Source of the DNA: Ruminococcaceae bacterium UBA7135
GTDB lineage: Bacteria; Bacillota; Clostridia; Oscillospirales; Ruminococcaceae
Assembly: GCA_002492075.1 (NCBI GenBank)
Contig: DKXD01000217.1
Span: 1-7,845 of the forward strand
DNA length: 7,845 nt
Direction of reading: 5' to 3'
A model generated the notes under the pieces. That model made no database searches. It had not been told where the DNA came from and saw only the letters and a list, made by a program, of their open reading frames with translations. Both the position numbers and the translations under genes were made by a program. Below, piece after piece: positions 1 to 6,460 of this stretch (its first letter is position 1; each line of letters opens with the position of its first letter).

Positions 1-894
1 AGCGGCGCGAACATCAAAAAGCCTCTGCCCAAAGAAACGGCGGAAATTCCCGAGGAAACTCCCGAGGAGATAAAACGCCCCAAGCCCCCCGTTATCATGA
101 GCGGAGTTATAGACAGAGCGCCCGTGGTAGGGGAGAGAAAACAGTCCGATTTATCAAAAAGCAGATCGTCCGATAAAGACCCGCTAAAGGCTTTTGAGCA
201 TAAGCCCGAGCCTACCGAAAGTGAAATGCGCGAGCGTATCGGGAATATGTCGTCGGGCGAGATGATGTCGTTTTTGTCCGACACGTTAAACGAGATAAAC
301 GGCATGGACGATACGGAAGACGATACAGAACAAAACGAAGCAGTGTTCCAAAACGAGTTCGAAGCCCCGCAGAACGTTCCCGAACACGTTTTGAGCGAGG
401 ATATACGGCAGCTGGACACGATCGGCGCGCCCGTTCCCGAAACGGCTGCCCCCTCTCTCAAAAAACCACTTACAAAATGGGAACATCTGACTGTCGAGCC
501 GATATGGGGCGATATTTACATAAAAGCGAGCAAAAGCTTGCGCGAGCTGTGCGAAAGCGGCAAGCTCACCATGGAGCAAATGGAAACGGAGCTTAAAACA
601 CACCTGTTAAGCGCGGCGGAAGCGTTTGAGAAAATAATCGACGACGAAAGCAGCGTGCCCAAGGTGATGATTCCGAAAATAACCGAGCTGAAAGCGGCGG
701 CGTCGGATTTCGACCGCTTTTTCGGCTACGGAGAAGATGTGGCGATCCGCGCGATGTTTTTTATGCTGTATCAAATGCTCACCTATGCGGACAGGATAGC
801 GGAATCTCCCGAAACAAAGGACAAACTGAATGACTTTTTCAGGCGGTTCGGTTCAGCGGGGATTACTCTTTCCATGCTGGATATGCGCGTCTGA
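1..894 (+). CDS. Hypothetical protein, 3' part (5' end outside window)
   Basis: The frame is open from the first base to a TGA at 892-894, so about 297 residues of a longer protein are visible. An internal ATG at 97 has no convincing ribosome site and is probably not the start. The visible N-terminal stretch (about residues 1-150 here) is rich in Pro, Glu, Asp and Lys and of low complexity, so it is probably disordered. From TKWEHLTVEPIWGD (about nt 472) onward the protein looks like a compact, mostly helical domain ending in a conserved-looking -GSAGITLSMLDMRV. No signal peptide, membrane segment or catalytic motif is seen. I do not recognise the family. The layout of a variable acidic linker plus a conserved C-terminal helical domain would fit an adaptor or structural protein, but that is only a guess. 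It lies 79 bp before the next gene on the same strand, with no clear terminator between. Confidence 0.75.
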   Translation, partial: SGANIKKPLPKETAEIPEETPEEIKRPKPPVIMSGVIDRAPVVGERKQSDLSKSRSSDKDPLKAFEHKPEPTESEMRERIGNMSSGEMMSFLSDTLNEINGMDDTEDDTEQNEAVFQNEFEAPQNVPEHVLSEDIRQLDTIGAPVPETAAPSLKKPLTKWEHLTVEPIWGDIYIKASKSLRELCESGKLTMEQMETELKTHLLSAAEAFEKIIDDESSVPKVMIPKITELKAAASDFDRFFGYGEDVAIRAMFFMLYQMLTYADRIAESPETKDKLNDFFRRFGSAGITLSMLDMRV

Positions 895-973
895 ATCGGC
901 AATATTTAAGATATAGTAAGAATTGATTTAATGGAAGAAACCGTAAAATAAGCCGTTTTATTATGGAGGCATG

Positions 974-1405
974 ATGGTAAGGAAAAATACACTGCTTCTT
1001 ATTGCCTGTCTTGTGTGGAGCGCGGCAGGATTTAATATTTTGAGGATAGGCATTATCGAATATCCTCCGTATTTATCGATAGTGTATTTTTGGCTGTCGG
1101 CGGTGGTGTTTACCGTATTTCAGCTGTTTATTTTTGGCAGACTGGTGAAAAAGCACACAAAAAGAATTGACGCATATACGGAAGAAAAACAGCTTTTTAT
1201 TAAATTTTTTGATGTGAAATCCTTTATAATAATGGCTGTAATGATGACGGGCGGTATTCTTATGCGGGCATTGAGCCTTGTTCCGAAGGTTTTTATCGCG
1301 GTATTTTACACGGGGCTCGGAGCGTCATTAACGCTTGCGGGATTACTTTTCGGTAAAAATTTCGTCGTTCGTAAATTCAAAAAAAGCAAAATCGATCAAT
1401 CATAA
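974..1405 (+). CDS. Small four-helix integral membrane protein, function unknown
   Basis: This encodes a protein of 143 residues (144 if the ATG at 971 is used). I prefer the ATG at 974 because the ribosome site TGGAGG (964-969) would sit only 1 base from 971 but 4 bases from 974. Four hydrophobic helices are visible, at roughly residues 5-24, 33-56, 84-100 and 106-126. A basic, polar loop (KKHTKRIDAYTEEKQ) lies between helices 2 and 3, and the tail is very basic (VVRKFKKSKI). By the positive-inside rule the loop and tail would be cytoplasmic. No transporter or enzyme motif is seen and I cannot name the family. It ends 46 bp before guaA with no obvious terminator, so read-through into guaA is possible, but no functional link is implied. 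Confidence 0.8.
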   Translation: MVRKNTLLLIACLVWSAAGFNILRIGIIEYPPYLSIVYFWLSAVVFTVFQLFIFGRLVKKHTKRIDAYTEEKQLFIKFFDVKSFIIMAVMMTGGILMRALSLVPKVFIAVFYTGLGASLTLAGLLFGKNFVVRKFKKSKIDQS

Positions 1406-1451
1406 ATTTTGGTCGGAAACATTTAAGAATAAATGAAAGGAATAATAATTT

Positions 1452-2993
1452 ATGTCACATGAATTGGTATTGGTAATTGATTTCGGAGGGCAGTATAATC
1501 AGCTTATCGCGCGGCGCGTGCGTGAGCATAAGATATACTGCGAGGTGATCTCGTACAAAACGCCTATTGAGGAGATACGCGCTAAAAATCCTAAGGGTAT
1601 CATCTTCACGGGCGGTCCGAACTCCGTTTATTTGGACACCTCGCCGCGTATGAGCAAGGAGATTTTCGAGCTGGGAGTTCCTATTCTGGGAATTTGCTAT
1701 GGCGCGCAATTCCTTGTGTTGGGGTTGGGCGGTACGGTCACAGAAGCAAATGAAAACGCCGTTGCGGAGTTTGGCAGAACGGAGTGTGAGTTTGACAATA
1801 ATTCGCTGTTGTTTGGGGGATTAAAGGAGAAATCGGTAGTCTGGATGAGCCATAACGACCATATTGAAACGCTTCCCGAGGGATTTCGTTCTATCTGTCA
1901 CAGCGATAAATGCCCGTATGGTGCAATCGAAAATCCCGAAAAGAAATTCTATGGTACGCAGTTCCACCCCGAGGTAAATCACACAGAGCAGGGCTTCGAT
2001 ATGCTCGGGAACTTTCTGTACGACGTCTGCGGCTGCGCGGGCGACTGGACAATGGAGGAATACGCGCAGACGGCTATTCGCGAGATACGCGAAAAGGTCG
2101 GAGCAGGAAAGGCGCTGTTGGCGCTTTCCGGCGGCGTGGACAGCTCGGTTGCGTGCAAGCTGCTCGCGAAAGCTATCGGCAATCAGCTTACCTGTATTTT
2201 CGTAGACCACGGTCTTATGCGCAAAAACGAGGGTAACGAGGTAGAGGCAGCGTTCGCGGACAGCGGCGTGAATTTCGTTCGCGTAAACGCGGGAGAACGT
2301 TTTCTCGGGAAACTCGCAGGAGTTGCCGAACCCGAAAAGAAACGCAAGATAATCGGCGAGGAGTTTATCCGCGTATTCGAGGAAGAAGCAAAGAAGATCG
2401 GCAAGGTTGACTATCTTGTTCAGGGCACGATCTACCCCGACGTTATTGAGTCGGGGCTTGGCGACGCCGCTGTTATCAAATCACACCACAATGTCGGCGG
2501 ACTTCCCGATTATGTTGATTTCAAGGAGATCATAGAACCGCTCCGCCTGTTGTTTAAGGACGAGGTTCGCGCGCTTGGGATGACGCTCGGGCTTGATGAA
2601 AAGTTGGTTTGGCGTCAGCCGTTCCCCGGTCCGGGGCTTGCTATTCGTATAATCGGCGATATCACTCCCGAAAAGGTCGCCATACTTCAAGACGCAGATG
2701 CTATTTTCCGTGAGGAAATTGCCAACGCAGGTCTCGACCGCTCCATAAACCAATACTTCGCCGTGCTCACCAATATGCGCTCCGTCGGCGTTATGGGCGA
2801 CGGGCGCACTTACGACTACACGCTTGCTCTCCGCGGCGTTTCCACCTCCGATTTCATGACTGCGGATTTCTCCCGTATCCCCTACGACGTCCTCGAAAAA
2901 GTTTCCGTGCGTGTCGTGAACGAGGTCGGTCACATCAACCGCGTCGTTTATGACGTTACTTCTAAGCCGCCGGCTACTATTGAGTGGGAGTAG
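1452..2993 (+). CDS. guaA: GMP synthase (glutamine-hydrolysing)
   Basis: GuaA converts XMP to GMP using ATP and glutamine, the last step of guanine nucleotide synthesis, in the cytoplasm. The 513-residue product has the usual family length and both domains. The N-terminal class I glutamine amidotransferase has the nucleophile Cys82 in GICYGAQ and the His172/Glu174 pair in FHPEVNHTE. The ATP pyrophosphatase has the P-loop SGGVDSS at 226-232. The C-terminal dimerization domain ends in the family-typical KPPATIEWE. The start ATG has AAAGGA at 1436-1441, 10 bases upstream. The gene is intact. No T-tailed terminator follows directly, and mobile-element sequence begins at once. This fits guaA's 3' end being the integration target, with the C-terminal codons restored by the element and the native terminator displaced to the far side. 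Its product is not part of the element's function. Confidence 0.98.
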   Translation: MSHELVLVIDFGGQYNQLIARRVREHKIYCEVISYKTPIEEIRAKNPKGIIFTGGPNSVYLDTSPRMSKEIFELGVPILGICYGAQFLVLGLGGTVTEANENAVAEFGRTECEFDNNSLLFGGLKEKSVVWMSHNDHIETLPEGFRSICHSDKCPYGAIENPEKKFYGTQFHPEVNHTEQGFDMLGNFLYDVCGCAGDWTMEEYAQTAIREIREKVGAGKALLALSGGVDSSVACKLLAKAIGNQLTCIFVDHGLMRKNEGNEVEAAFADSGVNFVRVNAGERFLGKLAGVAEPEKKRKIIGEEFIRVFEEEAKKIGKVDYLVQGTIYPDVIESGLGDAAVIKSHHNVGGLPDYVDFKEIIEPLRLLFKDEVRALGMTLGLDEKLVWRQPFPGPGLAIRIIGDITPEKVAILQDADAIFREEIANAGLDRSINQYFAVLTNMRSVGVMGDGRTYDYTLALRGVSTSDFMTADFSRIPYDVLEKVSVRVVNEVGHINRVVYDVTSKPPATIEWE

Positions 2994-2999
2994 ACAAAA
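2973..2999. other. Candidate left attachment site (attL) at guaA 3' end
   Basis: This covers the last guaA codons (ATIEWE) and the TAG stop, the point where host sequence gives way to element sequence. The integrase would have to preserve this stretch for guaA to stay functional, and guaA is intact. The call rests on position only, because the partner attR copy is not in the window. A second copy of roughly ATTGAGTGGGAGTAG downstream of the element would confirm it. Confidence 0.4.
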
Positions 3000-3018
3000 G
3001 TCCTAAACGAACTGCATA

Positions 3019-3042
3019 ACAAAGCCATTCTCAAGGCTTTGT
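3019..3042. repeat. Perfect 8-bp inverted repeat in the element's left end
   Basis: ACAAAGCC (3019-3026) pairs with GGCTTTGT (3035-3042) across an 8-base loop. No T-run follows, so it is not a standard intrinsic terminator. It lies about 25 bp after the guaA stop, between the presumed crossover and the TTGACC repeats. It could be a binding site for the recombination complex or a weak transcript end for guaA. Confidence 0.5.
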
Positions 3043-3050
3043 GTAGCCGC

Positions 3051-3070
3051 TTGACCGCAATTTGACCTCA
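3051..3070 (+). repeat. TTGACC direct repeat, candidate integrase arm-type sites
   Basis: Two 9-bp copies, TTGACCGCA (3051-3059) and TTGACCTCA (3062-3070), lie 11 bp apart start to start, about one helical turn. They are some 60-75 bp inside the element from the guaA stop, where arm-type sites of an integrase with an N-terminal arm-binding domain usually sit. The function is inferred from spacing and position. Confidence 0.4.
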
Positions 3071-3118
3071 TTTCGATTTTACGGAGTGAGTATGCGTTTT
3101 TGTAATTATCATATTAAC

Positions 3119-3152
3119 GAAAAAGCCGTTGCAATCGCAGCGGCTATTTTTT
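3119..3152. terminator. Bidirectional intrinsic terminator between guaA/left end and the repressor gene
   Basis: The stem AGCCGTTGC (3124-3132) pairs with GCAGCGGCT (3137-3145) with one G-U type mismatch and a 4-base loop AATC. It is followed by ATTTTTT on the plus strand and preceded by an A-run that gives GGCTTTTT on the minus strand. It sits just past the stop of the leftward repressor gene and downstream of guaA, so it can end transcripts arriving from both sides. Confidence 0.8.
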
Positions 3153-3159
3153 GTGCAAA

Positions 3160-3762
3160 TTATTCGTCGTTGAAATGTTCCTTAACCCACTCGATGTGTT
3201 TCTTCTGGCGCTCCTCGCGGGAGAGTTCCGGGAAATCTTTTTTGCTTACCGGGCGGCTGTAATTTTCTTTCAGCCTTGCCCTTTCCGTTTCGTAGGTTTC
3301 GTTGGATATGGAGTAGGATTCAAAGTCGCTGATGTTCTCGGAAATCTGACGAACACCGTTACAAAAATCGGCGTTGTTGGGGTTTGCGCTGTCGTTGCCG
3401 TGTACCGTCATCTGCACAAACCACTTCTCATTAGCGGTTTCGGTATCGTTCGGCAGACGGTCGTTGATTGTGAAATCTATTTTCAATCCCTCAACTTCCG
3501 CTAAATCATAAACAGCGGTAAGCACGTCGCCCATTGTTCCGAAACTCGACACGGTTTTCTCTATTCCGCATAGCCAATCGAGCGACACATTGAACTTTGT
3601 TGCTATGTTTACTAGCGAGGCAACAGTCGGCTGCATTCTGTCCGTTTCATAAGCCGACAATGTGGACTGCGGTATATCCAACACCGTGCAGAACTCTTTT
3701 TGACTGCACCCCGCGTTTTTGCGAACATCGCGAATGCGATCACCAAACTTCAATTCTGACAT
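3160..3762 (-). CDS. XRE/Cro-CI family repressor of the element
   Basis: The 200-residue protein has an N-terminal HTH_3 domain (about residues 5-66). Its helix-turn-helix is in SQKEFCTVLDIPQSTLSAYE, and a conserved NVSLDWLCG motif closes the domain. The remaining 130 residues are acidic and polar, with a charged helical end, and I do not recognise them. There is no LexA/CI-type Ser-Lys autoprotease, so RecA-triggered self-cleavage is not indicated. The start ATG (minus strand, 3760-3762) has AAGGTG just upstream. It is transcribed away from xis-int across a 174-bp AT-rich divergent region carrying promoters for both sides. By comparison with integrative elements, it probably represses the xis promoter and controls excision. 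Codons and length give no sign of damage. Confidence 0.85.
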   Translation of the reverse strand: MSELKFGDRIRDVRKNAGCSQKEFCTVLDIPQSTLSAYETDRMQPTVASLVNIATKFNVSLDWLCGIEKTVSSFGTMGDVLTAVYDLAEVEGLKIDFTINDRLPNDTETANEKWFVQMTVHGNDSANPNNADFCNGVRQISENISDFESYSISNETYETERARLKENYSRPVSKKDFPELSREERQKKHIEWVKEHFNDE

Positions 3763-3794
3763 ATTTTAACACCTTCCATATTTAATATAAATCT

Positions 3795-3823
3795 ATTATA
3801 GCACAATAATATAAAAAATTCAA
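3795..3823 (-). promoter_or_regulatory. Repressor gene promoter
   Basis: On the minus strand, TTGAAT (plus 3818-3823) and TATAAT (plus 3795-3800) are separated by 17 bases. An extended TGTGC lies directly upstream of the -10, and an A6 run lies 3 bases upstream of the -35. The gene start follows about 33 bases after the -10. Confidence 0.7.
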
Positions 3824-3852
3824 GTATTTTTTAAAAATTATAGAAAAAAGTA

Positions 3853-3886
3853 TTGACAAACTTAAAATATTGTGATATTATATAAT
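3853..3886 (+). promoter_or_regulatory. Promoter of the xis-int-repA run
   Basis: TTGACA (3853-3858) is a perfect -35 element. With a 17-base spacer the -10 is TATTAT (3876-3881), preceded by the extended motif TGTGA. A TATAAT at 3881-3886 would need a 22-base spacer and is less likely. The dyad AATAT-TGTG-ATATT (3866-3879) overlaps the -10 and could be a repressor operator. The -35 faces away from that of the repressor promoter, 29 bp apart. Confidence 0.7.
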
Positions 3887-3936
3887 TACAGCGATAAAGA
3901 TTAAATATCCTGTTAAAAATTTAAGGAGGCTATCTT

Positions 3937-4146
3937 ATGACAAATCAGAGCATTTACATTACGGCATCGGAATTAGCTAAGGTTATGGGCGTATCGAACG
4001 GTCACGCTTACAAGCTGATCCGCGAGATGAACGCAGAGCTAAAAAAGCAAGGCTACCTGACGATCGCGGGTAAGCTGCCCCGTGCGTATCTTGAGAAGTG
4101 CTTGTACGGATTTTCGGCTGTTGCGGAAGGGAGCGTGGCGAAATGA
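3937..4146 (+). CDS. Small helix-turn-helix protein, excisionase-like
   Basis: This 69-residue protein follows a near-perfect ribosome site AAGGAGG (3923-3929). Residues about 8-35 (ITASELAKVMGVSNGHAYKLI) form a MerR/excisionase-like helix-turn-helix, followed by a basic strand-like part (GYLTIAGKLPRAYLEKCLYG). Proteins of this size and pattern precede tyrosine integrases in many Clostridia elements. They are thought to act as excisionase or recombination directionality factor, though some are annotated only as transcriptional regulators. Its stop codon overlaps the integrase start as ATGA, so the two are translationally coupled. That coupling is the main reason to read it as Xis rather than an unrelated regulator. 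The gene is intact. Confidence 0.8.
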   Translation: MTNQSIYITASELAKVMGVSNGHAYKLIREMNAELKKQGYLTIAGKLPRAYLEKCLYGFSAVAEGSVAK

Positions 4147-5228
4147 AAGCAAAGAAAGACCCTAAGACGGGAAAATGGTACATACGCTTTCGCTACACCG
4201 ATTGGCAAGGCAAGCGACGCGAAACTATGAAGCGCGGTTTCGATACCAAGCGCGATGCGGAAGATTGGCTTAGAACATTTCTCGCCGAGCAGAGCGCGGA
4301 TATGAATATCACCTTTGCGGACTTCACGGATCTTTATTTCAAGGGAATTGGTCCGCGCTTGCGTGAGAATACTCTCCGCACGAAGCACTACATAATCGAC
4401 TTGAAGATAATGCCGTATTTTGGCAAAAAGAAAATCAACGAGATTACCGCAGCGAATATCATTGCTTGGGAGAACGAATTGCTGATCGGCGGATATTCCC
4501 AAACCTATATGAAAACCGTTTACAATCAGCTCAATGCGATATTCAACTATGCAGTTAAGTATTATGACTTGCGCGTAAACCCTTGCGCCAAGGCAGGTGC
4601 GATCGGCAAGAACAAAGCGGACGAAATGAACTTCTGGACAAAAGACGAGTTTCTGAAATTTGCCGACTGCATCGCCGATAAGCCTATGTCTTATGTAGCA
4701 TACAACACTTTGTTCTGGACAGGCTTGCGGATAGGCGAACTTATGGCACTTACTCCTGCCGATCTCGATTTTGTAAATAAAACGCTGACGGTTAGTAAAT
4801 CATACCAACGGCTAGGCGACAGAGATGTTGTAACGCCGCCGAAAACTCCCAAAAGCAACCGAACAATCTCAATTCCCGATTTCTTGTGTGATTTGCTTAA
4901 GGAGTATTGCGAAAGCCTTTACGGTATCAAGAGCAATGAACGTATATTCCCATTTACTAAGCACTTCTTGCATCATGAAATGGATCGTGGATGTAAGAAA
5001 AGCGGTGTCAAGCATATTCGTCTGCACGATATTCGTCATAGCCATTGCGCGCTCTTGTATGAACTTGGCATAGCACCACTTGAAATTGCCGAACGTTTAG
5101 GTCACGAACGCGTTGAAACAACAATGAACATCTACGCGCACCTCTATCCGAATAAGCAGGAAAAGCTCTTGGCAAAGTTGGAAGAATTAATGAAAGAGGG
5201 GGATAAATCCGAGGATGAAAAGAACTAA
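4143..5228 (+). CDS. int: Tyrosine recombinase (integrase) of the element
   Basis: Int catalyses site-specific insertion and excision of the element. I start it at ATG 4143 (361 residues), overlapping the xis stop as ATGA, with GGAAGGGA at 4126-4133 upstream. The frame continues back to an ATG at 4098, but that lies inside xis and lacks a ribosome site. Residues about 3-45 form an AP2-like arm-binding domain (KDPKTGKWYIRFRY). A SAM-like core-binding domain occupies about 55-150 and the catalytic domain the rest. The full active-site set is visible: Arg196 in TGLRIGEL, Lys234 in PPKTPK, His295 and Arg298 in LHDIRHS, His321 in LGHE, and the nucleophile Tyr331 in MNIYAHL. It resembles Tn916-type integrases and looks fully functional. 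By position its target would be the 3' end of guaA. Confidence 0.95.
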   Translation: MKAKKDPKTGKWYIRFRYTDWQGKRRETMKRGFDTKRDAEDWLRTFLAEQSADMNITFADFTDLYFKGIGPRLRENTLRTKHYIIDLKIMPYFGKKKINEITAANIIAWENELLIGGYSQTYMKTVYNQLNAIFNYAVKYYDLRVNPCAKAGAIGKNKADEMNFWTKDEFLKFADCIADKPMSYVAYNTLFWTGLRIGELMALTPADLDFVNKTLTVSKSYQRLGDRDVVTPPKTPKSNRTISIPDFLCDLLKEYCESLYGIKSNERIFPFTKHFLHHEMDRGCKKSGVKHIRLHDIRHSHCALLYELGIAPLEIAERLGHERVETTMNIYAHLYPNKQEKLLAKLEELMKEGDKSEDEKN

Positions 5229-6048
5229 AAGAACGGAGATGACAGCGATGACCGAAAATAAAAAGACTGCCCCAAATCCGCTTGTTGGCGCAAGCGGGGA
5301 GCAGTCCTCAACTCACAATAATATTATAGCACAAAACCGTGAAAAAGTCAATAGTTACAGAAATATGCTACGGCAGAAATTGGACAAGTCCTACTTATCC
5401 ACAATTTCAATGCCGGAGCTTTTCGAGAACATTTACACCGGTCAGGCATCGATTATCGAGGGGTTGCTTTATCCGGGAACGTACTTGTTTGTCGGCGCAC
5501 CAAAAGTCGGAAAAAGTTTCTTTATGTTACAACTCGCTAACCACATTAGCACGGGTATACCATTGTGGGATTACCCGGTGCGGAAAGGAACGGTACTTTA
5601 TCTAGCGTTAGAGGACAGCTGCCACCGGCTTCAAGAACGATTGTACAGAATGTTCGGAACAGATTGCGCCCCCGATTTGCATTTCTCCGTATCGGCTCAT
5701 CAACTTGGGAAAGGTTTGAACGAGCAACTTCAAGGCTTTATCCGTGAACACCCGGACACTCGGCTTATAATAATCGACACGCTCCAAAAAGTCCGCGAAT
5801 TGGACGGCGAGGCTTACAGTTATGCCAACGATTACGAGATTGTCACAAAGTTGAAAGAGTTCGCGGACGCTGTCGGAATTTGTTTGCTGCTTGTTCATCA
5901 CACCAGAAAGCAAAAATCCGATGACGCGTTCGATATGATTTCGGGTACAAACGGGCTTTACGGTGGAGCGGACGGAGCGTTTCTTCTTCGTAAGGAAAAG
6001 CGAACGTCAAACGCGGTAATTTTGGAAGTTTCGGGGCGCGATCAGTAA
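5215..6048 (+). CDS. RepA-type RecA-fold ATPase, cut short by an in-frame stop
   Basis: The product belongs to the AAA_25/RepA-like helicase ATPases used by plasmids and integrative elements for replication. Walker A is GAPKVGKS (residues 94-101) and Walker B is LIIID (184-188). A later conserved LLVHHTRK and the VSGRDQ end of the fold are also present. The ATG at 5215 overlaps int by 14 bases. The ATG at 5248, with GGAG 9 bases upstream, is an equally good or better start (266 residues). The TAA at 6046-6048 interrupts a frame that stays open to 6372 and would otherwise give 385 residues. The next codons (DQKLHLIRDFETLKWELE) continue the family pattern smoothly, so this is a nonsense change, probably CAA to TAA. 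The ATPase core survives, but the C-terminal DNA-binding-like part is lost. Confidence 0.85.
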   Translation: MKRTKRTEMTAMTENKKTAPNPLVGASGEQSSTHNNIIAQNREKVNSYRNMLRQKLDKSYLSTISMPELFENIYTGQASIIEGLLYPGTYLFVGAPKVGKSFFMLQLANHISTGIPLWDYPVRKGTVLYLALEDSCHRLQERLYRMFGTDCAPDLHFSVSAHQLGKGLNEQLQGFIREHPDTRLIIIDTLQKVRELDGEAYSYANDYEIVTKLKEFADAVGICLLLVHHTRKQKSDDAFDMISGTNGLYGGADGAFLLRKEKRTSNAVILEVSGRDQ

Positions 6049-6372
6049 GACCAAAAGCTGCACCTTATCCGCGACTTTGAAACTCTAAAATGGGAACTTG
6101 AAAGTGCGGAAACGGAACTTTGGAAAGAGCAGCCCGACCCGTTGTTGGAGAAAATTTCACAGCTCGTTACAGACGAAAACCCCGATTGGTTGGGGAGCGC
6201 AACAGAATTAGTGGCGGTTCTTGCGGTCGATATTTCGCCCAATTCGATAACCAAAAAGTTGAACGTCAACGCGAGCCGACTTTTGAACGAGTACAAAATC
6301 GCGTATCGGCGCGGTAAACGGAGCAGCGATAAGCGTCAGATTGAACTGCACAAAGTTCGTGACAGCAAATGA
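6049..6372 (+). pseudogene. Detached C-terminal part of the RepA-type ATPase gene
   Basis: This is the same frame as the upstream ATPase, with 107 residues after the TAA. It starts with a helical linker and ends in a winged-helix-like region (SATELVAVLAVDISPNS, then ITKKLNVNASRLLNEY, then a basic tail). Such a region at the end of these proteins is likely to bind DNA. An internal ATG at 6142 lacks a clear ribosome site, so separate translation is doubtful. Its last five codons overlap the first box of the palindromic array at 6359-6441, so the domain and a possible DNA target lie next to each other. Confidence 0.75.
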
Positions 6373-6441
6373 CGGCTGTGACGGTTTTTTGAGAGGGGGC
6401 GGCGGTCGTAAAAAACTGTCACAGCTGTCATAAACCGTCAC
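6359..6441. repeat. Palindromic array of six RTGACRG boxes, candidate origin of replication or transfer
   Basis: Three direct boxes, GTGACAG (6359), ATGACGG (6369) and GTGACGG (6378), face three inverted ones, CTGTCAC (6416), CTGTCAT (6425) and CCGTCAC (6435). All three pairs are centred exactly on position 6400. The 32-base arms match at 26 positions, and four of the six mismatches would still pair as G-U in at least one transcript. The 19-base loop (6391-6409) is G-rich and flanked by T6 and A6. The T-run lies in the 5' arm, so it is not a normal terminator. Its place between a RepA-type gene and a relaxase gene favours an iteron-like origin or oriT, but the role is inferred. Confidence 0.7.
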
Positions 6442-6460
6442 GGATTTGAAAGGAGAACCC

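Noticed and set aside
2481..2933. 150-codon minus-strand open frame inside guaA, plus several shorter ones.
   Set aside because: guaA is unambiguous across this stretch. These frames are antisense shadows.
3151..3504. Plus-strand open frame opposite the repressor gene.
   Set aside because: It is antisense to a clear HTH protein with its own promoter, ribosome site and terminator. The hydrophobic translation is a by-product.
4098..4142. Longer integrase start at ATG 4098.
   Set aside because: It lies inside xis and has no ribosome site. ATG 4143 has one and couples with the xis stop.
6370..6431. The inverted repeat after repA read as an intrinsic terminator.
   Set aside because: The T6 run is in the 5' arm and the A6 run in the 3' arm, so no T-tract follows the stem on either strand.
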